From assembly GCA_013041585.1 (NCBI GenBank), contig JABEVM010000141.1, positions 1 through 12,539 on the forward strand: DNA of 12,539 nt, read 5' to 3'. Positions 1 through 6,531 of the stretch are shown in pieces; position 1 is the stretch's first letter; each line of letters opens with the position of its first letter. Source of the DNA: Chlamydiota bacterium. GTDB taxonomy: Bacteria > Chlamydiota > Chlamydiia > Chlamydiales > Rhabdochlamydiaceae. The notes beneath the pieces were generated by a model. It searched no databases. It saw only the letters and a program-made list of their open reading frames with translations, and was not told the origin of the DNA. A program made the translations under genes and the position numbers.

Positions 1-18
1 GCACTATATTGGCTTTCG

Positions 19-948
19 CTAAATGGGTGCAAGCACTTGTTTTGGGAGTTGAAAAACTACATTCTCTTCCGTGTAGACAACATCTTCCACCTCTGTAACT
101 CCTTGCGAAGTTAAATAGGTGATACATCTTTGCACTACATCTTCTGGAGTAGAAGCCCCTGCTGTAAGGCCGATTACTTTAACGCCTTGCAGCCAAATAG
201 GATTAATTTCTTTCTCATCATTGATCAAATAAGAATTTATCCCTCTTTTCTCCGCCACTTCTCGAAGCCTGTTCGAATTAGAACTTCTTGGGTCTCCAAC
301 TACTAAAACAAGATCAGCGATATCGGTAATTTCTCTAAGAGCCATCTGTCTATTTGTGGTCGCATAGCAGATCGAAGAACTCGGAAGAGTTTCAATATGA
401 GGATATTTTTGGGTAAGGGCATCAGTAATTTCTTTTACATCATCTAAGCTTAACGTTGTTTGCGTTGTGTAAAAAAGCTTTTGGTCCATAGGAAATGTTA
501 GTTTTTTTACATCTTCTGCGGACTCAACAATCGTTGTAACCTCAGGTGCTTCCCCTGCCGTGCCAATAATCTCAACGTGATTACGATGTCCGATCAGGAT
601 GATGTGATACCCTTTTTGCGCAAAGCGTTTAACAGCAGAATGCACTTTAGTCACAAGCCCGCATGTTGCATCAATTTCGATCAAATTACGACGAGCTGCT
701 TGATCTCTTACTGCTGGAGAGACTCCATGAGCAGAATAGATCAGCCTGCATCCTTCCGGTACATCATCTAAATTTTCAATAAAAATGGCGCCTTTGTTTT
801 TTAAGGAATCCACCACATGCTTATTATGAACAATCTCATGTTTTACATAAACGGGAGCGCCCCAAAGCTCTAATGCTTTTTCAACTGTGTCGATAGCTCT
901 TTCCACGCCCGCGCAAAATCCTCTCGGTTTTGATAAAAGTAATTTCAT
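19..948 (-). CDS. ispH: 4-hydroxy-3-methylbut-2-enyl diphosphate reductase (IspH/LytB)
   Basis: Last enzyme of the MEP isoprenoid pathway: cytoplasmic [4Fe-4S] reductase that turns HMBPP into IPP and DMAPP. The 309-aa product is full length for the family. Visible signatures are the three cluster cysteines C12 (GFCAGV), C96 (DATCGLV) and C194 (SICYAT), the substrate-pocket histidines H41, H74 (SAHGVS) and H124 in HRNHVE with E126, the TTQTTLS segment near 161-167, SSNSNR at 222-227 and S266 in ASTPE. The ATG follows an AGAGGT Shine-Dalgarno sequence (955-960) with a 6 nt gap; that site lies across the ispG stop codon, so the two genes are probably translated in a coupled way. It is the second gene of the ispG-ispH pair. 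Nothing is missing or truncated. The stop is 18 bases from the window edge, so no terminator can be judged. Confidence 0.97.
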   Translation of the reverse strand: MKLLLSKPRGFCAGVERAIDTVEKALELWGAPVYVKHEIVHNKHVVDSLKNKGAIFIENLDDVPEGCRLIYSAHGVSPAVRDQAARRNLIEIDATCGLVTKVHSAVKRFAQKGYHIILIGHRNHVEIIGTAGEAPEVTTIVESAEDVKKLTFPMDQKLFYTTQTTLSLDDVKEITDALTQKYPHIETLPSSSICYATTNRQMALREITDIADLVLVVGDPRSSNSNRLREVAEKRGINSYLINDEKEINPIWLQGVKVIGLTAGASTPEDVVQRCITYLTSQGVTEVEDVVYTEENVVFQLPKQVLAPI

Positions 949-950
949 AT

Positions 951-2864
951 CTATACCTCTATAAGTTCTGTTTCAGGTTCTGGTTCTACCCATCTACCAT
1001 GAGATTTAATTAAATTAACAAGACGGTCCTCAGCCTGCGAAAATTCGATATCGCGCTCAACACACGTCTTTCCAACATATAGATCAATTTTCCCAGGTTT
1101 TGATCCTACATAGCCAAAGTCAGCATCGGCCATCTCACCGGGACCGTTTACGATACAGCCCATAACGGCGATTTTCACACCAGGGAGATGTCCTGTTTTC
1201 TTTTGAATCTTTGCTGTGACTTGTTGCAGCTCAAACAGAGTGCGTCCGCAACCAGGACAGGAGATAAAGTCTGTTTTAGAAGATCTCATGCGAACTGCTT
1301 GCAGAAGAGAAAAACTTAAAGGAACTAGATCGGAAGTAGGATAATTGCCGCTGATGCAAACCCCATCTCCGAGTCCGTCTGCTAAAAGGGCTCCGCATTC
1401 TGCAGATGCTTCGATGATCAGATCTGTAAAACTAGAGCCATAACTAAAAGATAAAATGACTGGGAGCGCAAGGCTATGTTTTTTCAAAAATTCAAAAAAC
1501 TTTCTTGCAATATGTAGTCTTGGAGCCGGAAAAGAAACGAGTAGCCATTTAGGCTTAACCTTTAGAAGTTTTTCCCACTGCATTTCTTCTTCAGTACTTA
1601 TCTCTACAACTACTGGAGAATCATGAGCAGTTAGCTCTTCTAAGGACTTGATAGGGAATATTCCTTCCCCTTCTTTTGTAGAGAGTACTCCAATTTGTAA
1701 ACGATGAAGTTCTCGCAGAACGTCCCCAAGTCTTGGATCATCTATCCAATTACTTACTATGATAGCATCTACAGTCTGTGTTGTTTTCTTCCTAAGAAGT
1801 CCAAGAGATTTGCAGCCGATCTTGGTAAAGAAATCTTCTTCTAAAAGATCTTTGGCCTCTACTTTTATAAGCACGGAACCATCTCGGTGAAGTGGGAGAT
1901 CTTCGTTAAGGATAAGGTGCCTTTTTTCTATTTCTGTGATAGATCGTCTCTCTTCTACAAAAGGTGCTATCCCTTTTCCTTCATAGCTTTTTGCAAATTT
2001 TACTAAACGCGCACATGGATCAATTTCAGACCATGGATCTTCTGTAAGAGACACTCGAATTGTATCGCCAATCCCATCGAGTAGTAACGCCCCGATACCA
2101 ACTGATGATTTCACTCTTCCGTCTTCCCCGGCTCCAGATTCAGTAACACCTAAGTGCAGAGGATAGTCCCAACCTAGCTTTATCATTTCCGCAACAAGAA
2201 GTCGGTAGGCTTGCATCATCACTAAAGGATTGCTTGCTTTCATGGAAAACATAAAATCGTGGTAGTCAAGTGCTCTACAAACCCTTGCAAATTCAAGCGC
2301 TGATTCTACCATTCCAGCTGGCGTATCTCCATAGCGGTTCATGATGCGATCGGAAAGAGAGCCGTGATTGGTTCCGATCCTCATAGCTCTTTTTAACATT
2401 TTGCATTTTTCTACTAGAGGAGAGAATTTTTCTTCGATCTTTTCGATTTCTTCCTTGTAAGAGGCGTCATCGTAGGTAATGACTTTAAAGCTGGCTCTTT
2501 TATCGACAAAATTACCTGGGTTGATACGAACTTTGTCCGCAAAGTCTACTACCTTCATTGCAGCAGGGGGATAAAAATGAATATCTGCAACAAGAGGGAT
2601 TTCATACCCTTTTTGCAAAAGTTTGCTTTTAATCCCTTCGCAGGCCTCGGCCTCTTTAATTCCTTGTACTGTCACTCTAGCAATTTCACAGCCGCTATCC
2701 GCTAAACGGATGATTTGTTCTACCGTTGCATCCACATCTCTTGTATTCGAAGTTGTCATCGATTGGATGCGAACAGGATTGTTTCCACCCACTCCAACCT
2801 TACCTACCATAACCTCACGGGTCTTCCACCTTTTCGTCTGGTAGATTGATTCACAATACTTCAT
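951..2864 (-). CDS. ispG: 4-hydroxy-3-methylbut-2-en-1-yl diphosphate synthase, long plant/chlamydial type (IspG/GcpE)
   Basis: Penultimate MEP-pathway enzyme, reductively converting methylerythritol cyclodiphosphate to HMBPP with a [4Fe-4S] cluster. At 637 aa it is far longer than the roughly 370-aa enzyme of E. coli. Layout: TIM barrel about residues 15-295 (IQSMTTSNT at 33-41, VADIHF at 92-97, TNHGSLSDR at 165-173, GVTESG at 239-244), an inserted domain about 300-530 as known in plant and chlamydial enzymes, then the cluster domain with C536 and C539 (SCPGCGRT), C570 (GCIVNGPGE) and E577. All three cluster ligands and the glutamate are present. The start ATG has a GAGG motif 4 nt upstream (2869-2872). 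It is the first gene of a two-gene unit with ispH, whose ATG lies 2 nt past this stop. No convincing sigma70 promoter was found upstream; the spacer carries palindromes that might be operators. Confidence 0.96.
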   Translation of the reverse strand: MKYCESIYQTKRWKTREVMVGKVGVGGNNPVRIQSMTTSNTRDVDATVEQIIRLADSGCEIARVTVQGIKEAEACEGIKSKLLQKGYEIPLVADIHFYPPAAMKVVDFADKVRINPGNFVDKRASFKVITYDDASYKEEIEKIEEKFSPLVEKCKMLKRAMRIGTNHGSLSDRIMNRYGDTPAGMVESALEFARVCRALDYHDFMFSMKASNPLVMMQAYRLLVAEMIKLGWDYPLHLGVTESGAGEDGRVKSSVGIGALLLDGIGDTIRVSLTEDPWSEIDPCARLVKFAKSYEGKGIAPFVEERRSITEIEKRHLILNEDLPLHRDGSVLIKVEAKDLLEEDFFTKIGCKSLGLLRKKTTQTVDAIIVSNWIDDPRLGDVLRELHRLQIGVLSTKEGEGIFPIKSLEELTAHDSPVVVEISTEEEMQWEKLLKVKPKWLLVSFPAPRLHIARKFFEFLKKHSLALPVILSFSYGSSFTDLIIEASAECGALLADGLGDGVCISGNYPTSDLVPLSFSLLQAVRMRSSKTDFISCPGCGRTLFELQQVTAKIQKKTGHLPGVKIAVMGCIVNGPGEMADADFGYVGSKPGKIDLYVGKTCVERDIEFSQAEDRLVNLIKSHGRWVEPEPETELIEV

Positions 2865-2957
2865 ACAACCTCGGGAAAATTCAAATTTTAACTTTCAGAG
2901 CACTATTTTTACTAGTAAGTGTAAAAGGTGGGAAAAATAAGAGCAAGAGTAACTACA

Positions 2958-2969
2958 TTCTCTAGAGAA
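2958..2969. repeat. 12 bp perfect palindrome in the divergent spacer
   Basis: TTCTCTAGAGAA is its own reverse complement. It lies between ispG (minus) and the orphan gene at 3098 (plus), about 93 bp upstream of the ispG start and 128 bp upstream of the other. Its first arm and centre recur at 3057-3066. A dimeric regulator site is possible, but a palindrome of this size can occur by chance in AT-rich DNA and no regulator is identified. Confidence 0.35.
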
Positions 2970-3056
2970 CAAGGAAAAGTAAGAGCCTCCTCGTAATCTT
3001 AAATAAGGAGTCATTTAAAAAAAAATCTCATTCAATAAACTTTTTTATTTATGGAA

Positions 3057-3066
3057 ATTCTCTAGA
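3057..3066 (+). repeat. 10 bp direct repeat of the palindrome core
   Basis: ATTCTCTAGA here is identical to 2957-2966, exactly 100 bp away. This copy is an imperfect palindrome and lies 31 bp upstream of the orphan gene start at 3098, in the place where a promoter or leader would be. It may be a second half-strength binding site; evidence is limited to the two matches. Confidence 0.3.
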
Positions 3067-3097
3067 AAAGCAAAATGCGGCCAAAAAAAAGGATACT

Positions 3098-4204
3098 ATG
3101 CAACCAACACAATCTAATTTTTCTTTTGTTCAAGCAGGCGTCTCTCTCATTAGAGAAGTTTCTAGATGTCTACCCTTTACCATTCCTGGGGCAGAGAATG
3201 TAACAACAATTTTTTTAACCTATAGAAACGCAAGTAGGGCTACGCAGGAGCTAAGACAAGTCATTCCGAATGAGCTTCCAGGAACTCTCAATCCAGAAGG
3301 GCTTTCCCAAGACCATATAATGGCAAATTTTATTAGAGGAACAGTAAACAGACCCTTTTTGGATAGAAATTCTGTATTTACTGGGATTCGAAGAGTTATT
3401 ACACCTATATGGCAAGAAATGACATTTGAAAAAGGGGTAGCTTTTCTAAAAGGATTGGGAATGCTTGTGGATACCGCTCTTTCTCTCAAAGGCTATATAC
3501 CAAAACTTCCCATTTCAGATCCGATCTTAGATATAGGAATCAAATTGTGGACAGTTGTCTCTTTATACGCCCTCTCTACAGAACGTACCGCTCTACCAAA
3601 CCTTCCTTCCATGCAGTTGGGCCGAGAAGATGTAATTAGGCAATTGGTGAATAGTTTCAATCAAAACCCTAGTCTAAATGACTTTGATGCAGTGATAGGA
3701 CAGCTAGCTTCTGAAGAACAACTTCTAGATGAAGTTGCCCGTACTGAACATGCGGTAGCTCAACTTTCTCGATCTCAGGAAATCGATCGAAGTGCAATTC
3801 AAACCACAGCGCTATCTCAAGAGCGTACCCGTCCCATAGATTTTCTAAAATCAGAAAGAACAAAAGTTGAAAACACTCTTCTATCCGGAATTCAAAGAAC
3901 TCAATTTTCTCGGGAATCAGGAACATATTATGAAAGCTTCCTTAATGCAAAGACAGATGAACAATTACAAGAGTACTTAGATACCAAAAAACGCAAAGTC
4001 TCCAATGATACGCACCTAAGAATGGCTCAAACAGTTTCTTTGGTTGCAGCGCACCTGATGACAAACGTAGTCAAGTATTATGCTCCAAAAAACACCTACG
4101 CTATTGTTGCTGATCGCTTTCTTCGTATCGCTTCCATAGCTTTATGTGTCCGGGAAGGATACCGGGGCAATCTTGCGAAAGATCTCATGATTACAGCTTC
4201 TTAA
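3098..4204 (+). CDS. Unrecognised 368-aa protein, possibly lineage-specific
   Basis: I do not recognise this family. The ATG is preceded by AAGGA (3089-3093) with a 4 nt gap, and the frame runs open for 368 codons, so it is a real gene. There is no N-terminal signal peptide. Residues about 110-160 (AFLKGLGMLVDTAL, then IKLWTVVSLYALS) and 307-350 (QTVSLVAAHLM, then FLRIASIALCV) are hydrophobic or amphipathic but interrupted by charges, so they look more like buried helices than clear membrane spans. Residues about 200-300 are rich in Gln, Glu, Arg and Ser and probably helical. No catalytic motif is evident. It stands alone on the plus strand, divergent from ispG and convergent with the tyrosine phosphatase gene, sharing a terminator-like hairpin with it. 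A structural or secreted lineage-specific protein is possible, but this is inference from its position only. Confidence 0.8.
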   Translation: MQPTQSNFSFVQAGVSLIREVSRCLPFTIPGAENVTTIFLTYRNASRATQELRQVIPNELPGTLNPEGLSQDHIMANFIRGTVNRPFLDRNSVFTGIRRVITPIWQEMTFEKGVAFLKGLGMLVDTALSLKGYIPKLPISDPILDIGIKLWTVVSLYALSTERTALPNLPSMQLGREDVIRQLVNSFNQNPSLNDFDAVIGQLASEEQLLDEVARTEHAVAQLSRSQEIDRSAIQTTALSQERTRPIDFLKSERTKVENTLLSGIQRTQFSRESGTYYESFLNAKTDEQLQEYLDTKKRKVSNDTHLRMAQTVSLVAAHLMTNVVKYYAPKNTYAIVADRFLRIASIALCVREGYRGNLAKDLMITAS

Positions 4205-4217
4205 ATTTTAGGAAGCT
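4195..4217. terminator. Hairpin between convergent genes, possible bidirectional terminator
   Basis: Arms AGCTTCTTAA and TTAGGAAGCT pair over 10 bp with one G-T wobble around a 3-nt loop. The hairpin covers the stop codon of the plus-strand gene (4202-4204) and ends 2 nt before the stop of the minus-strand phosphatase gene (4220-4222). The flanks are only moderately T-rich in either direction, so as an intrinsic terminator it is weak; its placement in a 15 bp convergent gap is the main argument. Confidence 0.4.
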
Positions 4218-4219
4218 TA

Positions 4220-5455
4220 TTATTGATCCCCGATTCTAAATTGCAATGCGCTGTGACAAAATAGATATTGCTTTTCTATAACCATGCCGGGGCCTCGTCC
4301 TGTATTAAAATCTCGTAGATAGGCAACGGAATCTCGAATACTGAGATTTTGTATACCAGCTTGATGATCTTGGGCTAATTTAAGAATGACTGCAAACGTA
4401 GGGGTTCGCGCCATTCCTGCCCCACAATGAATCGTGACTGGAGTTTGTCTTCCTTGCTGCGCCTGATTTACCAAATCGATAAGACTACTTACCCGGGCTG
4501 TATCACCTACTCCACCATCACTCCAATGACGATAATGAAGATGAGTTACAACTCTAGGTTCGATTCCTGCTGATGTAACAGAATAAGACCGTCTAGAAAT
4601 GTTTACATCATGTATATCATTTTGTTCCAAAAGCGAGACCTGCACATCCCCAAAAAAATGAGGAACATTCATCTGGATAGGAAAATACTGAGCAAATCCT
4701 ATATATTCATGCATCTCATTAAGCATGACAACAGTAGAAGAAGCCTGCTCTTCAATCATTCTCCAAAAATTATCAACTGTATTTTGGCGAGGACATTGCG
4801 TTAGAATAAACCTGTGATCAAATGCAAAATGTGCATCCATCTCTTGTCCATCTGCTAAATGGATCATTTGTTCATTTGTAAAACGCAGTTCAGTGTTGAC
4901 GTGTCCTATTAAGGCTCCTGCCGCCATCCTACGCTGCATCTCTACTTTAAACCCTATATACTCTGCTTGAGTCTCCCACCACATCTGATGAATATCTGAA
5001 CTCGGAGGGAGTAGTTGATTTACATCCATTTTAACGCGGAGAAGCTGCATGAAGTACTCATGCGTTCTCGGGATTTCCTGATCCACCCATTGCAGCTGTG
5101 ATACAACAATCGGTAAAAGGCATCTCTTATCCTCTAAAAATGCAATATTTGGAAAAGCCTTTGTGTACTCGTTTCGAATTTGTTCGGGCAATCCCCAAAA
5201 AGCTTGTGTAATTACCTGATTTGATGTGGCTGGATTCAGTAAAAGCGTTCTAAAATTTTGTAACTTGCCTTTTCTTGCATCCAACTCGTCTGAAGGTAAA
5301 AAAGTAACACTTCTAGCAAAGAATTCGACAGATCTTTTGAACTGATGAATCCTTTGTGAAAAATCAGGAAGATGATTCTCAAGAGGCAATTCTTGCGCTC
5401 TTGCCACAACTTGCTCTAGAGTAGTAAATGTAGGAATTGCTTGTACTGCCATCAT
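4220..5455 (-). CDS. Eukaryote-type (classical) protein tyrosine phosphatase, candidate secreted effector
   Basis: Predicted cysteine-dependent phosphotyrosine phosphatase of 411 aa. The PTP domain fills about residues 185-410. Seen in order: FILTQCPRQNTVDNFWRMI (216-234), the counterpart of the eukaryotic TQGP..NTV..FW motif; HLHYRHWSDGGV (305-316), the WPD loop with general acid D313 but Ser in place of Pro; IHCGAGMARTPTF (342-354), the CX5R loop with nucleophile C344 and R350; and MVIEKQYLFCHSAL (391-404), the Q-loop region. The common form there is MVQTxEQY; here one residue is missing, so the first Q-loop glutamine (Q262 in PTP1B) appears absent. The KNRY pTyr loop is not recognisable. 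Residues 1-180 are helical-looking, match nothing I know, and could hold a secretion or chaperone-binding region. No Sec signal or membrane span is visible. Last gene of the minus-strand run, 35 nt after the dehydratase gene. Bacterial relatives by fold include YopH and SptP. Confidence 0.88.
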   Translation of the reverse strand: MMAVQAIPTFTTLEQVVARAQELPLENHLPDFSQRIHQFKRSVEFFARSVTFLPSDELDARKGKLQNFRTLLLNPATSNQVITQAFWGLPEQIRNEYTKAFPNIAFLEDKRCLLPIVVSQLQWVDQEIPRTHEYFMQLLRVKMDVNQLLPPSSDIHQMWWETQAEYIGFKVEMQRRMAAGALIGHVNTELRFTNEQMIHLADGQEMDAHFAFDHRFILTQCPRQNTVDNFWRMIEEQASSTVVMLNEMHEYIGFAQYFPIQMNVPHFFGDVQVSLLEQNDIHDVNISRRSYSVTSAGIEPRVVTHLHYRHWSDGGVGDTARVSSLIDLVNQAQQGRQTPVTIHCGAGMARTPTFAVILKLAQDHQAGIQNLSIRDSVAYLRDFNTGRGPGMVIEKQYLFCHSALQFRIGDQ

Positions 5456-5462
5456 GGAAAAG

Positions 5463-5470
5463 CCTCCTTT
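5463..5470 (-). promoter_or_regulatory. Strong ribosome binding site of the tyrosine phosphatase gene
   Basis: AAAGGAGG on the minus strand, the best Shine-Dalgarno match in the window. Two ATG codons follow in tandem; the first (5453-5455) has the ideal 7 nt gap, the second 10 nt, which favours the first. A strong site after a 35 nt gap suggests independent, efficient initiation, unlike the coupled genes before it. Confidence 0.7.
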
Positions 5471-5490
5471 GAATAAGAAAAAAATAGAAG

Positions 5491-5841
5491 TTATGATTTC
5501 CCAAATCTAGATAAGTAGCATACATCGCACTTGGCAGCTAAAATGAAGTCGCTTTCAGAAAGACCTTTGATCTTATGAGTCCAAAGCTGCACTTTCACTT
5601 TTCCGTAGCTTAAGAAGATATCTGGGTGGTGTCCTTCTTCTTCTGCTATTTTTCCTATGTCATTTGTTAAGTCCAAAGCAGATTTGAAATCTTTGAAAGT
5701 ATATTCTTTTTCTAGATGATGTTCATCTATGACTTTCCATCCATTATTGAGCTGAGCTAGATAGCTTCGAAGATCTTCCCCCTTCAATGCAGGAGTTCCG
5801 ACCGTGCAAGGAACACATTTTTTTTTCGATAAATCCGCCAT
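5491..5841 (-). CDS. Pterin-4a-carbinolamine dehydratase family protein
   Basis: Small cytoplasmic enzyme of the PCD/DCoH family, which dehydrates 4a-hydroxy-tetrahydropterin formed by aromatic amino acid hydroxylases; some bacterial relatives serve other pterin routes. The 116-aa product has the family core EEEGHHPDIFLSYGKVKVQL (67-86) followed by WTHKIKGLSESD (87-98), with catalytic histidines H71, H72 and H89, and GW at 34-35. Length is normal. There is a CVPC pair at C9/C12, seen in many family members, and a second CDVC pair at C105/C108, so a metal site or disulfide is possible. The ATG lies 3 nt after the methyltransferase stop, with AAGG 6 nt upstream (5848-5851). No hydroxylase or folate gene is in the window, so its substrate here is not shown by context. 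Confidence 0.93.
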   Translation of the reverse strand: MADLSKKKCVPCTVGTPALKGEDLRSYLAQLNNGWKVIDEHHLEKEYTFKDFKSALDLTNDIGKIAEEEGHHPDIFLSYGKVKVQLWTHKIKGLSESDFILAAKCDVCYLSRFGKS

Positions 5842-5844
5842 AAC

Positions 5845-6531
5845 CTACCTTAGCTCCTGTATAAATATTTCTGTACGGCCCCAAGGATACCTTGCTGTAA
5901 AATGATCTTTCAAGAGAAAAATTGGTTTCTCACTATATTCCAAAAGGGAGTAACTCACAGTGATGATTTTTGTTCCTTTAGGCAAAGTAGAGAACTTGCT
6001 TATAAGGGTTAAGATCGTCGAATCATCTAAACAAGTACCATACAGGTAGATGACCGTAGCGAAAGAGAGATCTTCCTCGAGCATGTCATTACAAGAAAAG
6101 GTTGCAGAGGATAGAGAATTACATATCGCCACTTGGCTGGCATTCTGGGTAAAAGCTTTGATCCAGTCCACGCCATGTACTTTGCATCCAAAATAGGAAG
6201 CTAAAAAAAGAGAAGCGCGTCCCCTTCCACATCCCATCTCAACAATATAATCGTTTGCAGAAATACCAATTCTTTTTGCCACTTTATAAATCGTAGAGAG
6301 ATAAGTTTCTCCATATACATGAATGTCGCTTTCCCCTTTTTGCAGTAAAAACTCTTTCGAAATTTGATAAGGAGATTTCTCTTTATACCCTTCGCTCAAC
6401 TCTCTATCGATCTTCTGGAAAAGTAGATTTTTATAGAAATTCTTTTGGACATACCTTTCTTCAAGGAAATTTCCAATGCTCACCTTGAAAAAGGTGTAAA
6501 ATAATTGAAAAGGTTCACCAATTGATCGCAT
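5845..6531 (-). CDS. Class I SAM-dependent methyltransferase with DOT1-like layout
   Basis: A 228-aa Rossmann-fold methyltransferase. Motif I is YIVEMGCGRGRASLFLA (95-111), the acidic end of beta2 is D122 in HGVDW, and beta4 is ATVIYLYG (158-165). Just before motif I is HVYGETYLSTIYKVAKRIGI (71-90). The order YGE, a helix, an acidic residue-x-G-x-G-x-G, then a D-[MFL]-L segment, a hydrophobic VI-[FY] strand and a basic KG.KII strand resembles the DOT1 histone-lysine methyltransferase core. The Asn of the DOT1 NF.F motif is not seen, so substrate cannot be assumed; a generic small-molecule or protein methyltransferase is equally possible. Residues 1-60 are aromatic-rich (FYTFFKVSIGNFLEERYV) and unassigned. 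The start overlaps the upstream hydrolase gene by 17 nt and has no good Shine-Dalgarno sequence, so translation is probably coupled. GTG at V17 is an alternative start. Confidence 0.85.
   Translation of the reverse strand: MRSIGEPFQLFYTFFKVSIGNFLEERYVQKNFYKNLLFQKIDRELSEGYKEKSPYQISKEFLLQKGESDIHVYGETYLSTIYKVAKRIGISANDYIVEMGCGRGRASLFLASYFGCKVHGVDWIKAFTQNASQVAICNSLSSATFSCNDMLEEDLSFATVIYLYGTCLDDSTILTLISKFSTLPKGTKIITVSYSLLEYSEKPIFLLKDHFTARYPWGRTEIFIQELR

Noticed and set aside
2909..2918. 10 bp palindrome TTACTAGTAA upstream of ispG
   Set aside because: Short AT-rich palindromes are common by chance, and no second copy was seen in the window.
3220..3926. Two minus-strand open frames (3220-3489 and 3669-3926) inside the orphan gene
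   Set aside because: The plus-strand frame is longer, has a good ribosome site and covers both; the antisense translations look like shadows.
4195..4217. The convergent hairpin as a site-specific recombination or attachment site
   Set aside because: No integrase, tRNA or matching second copy is present; a weak terminator explains its position better.
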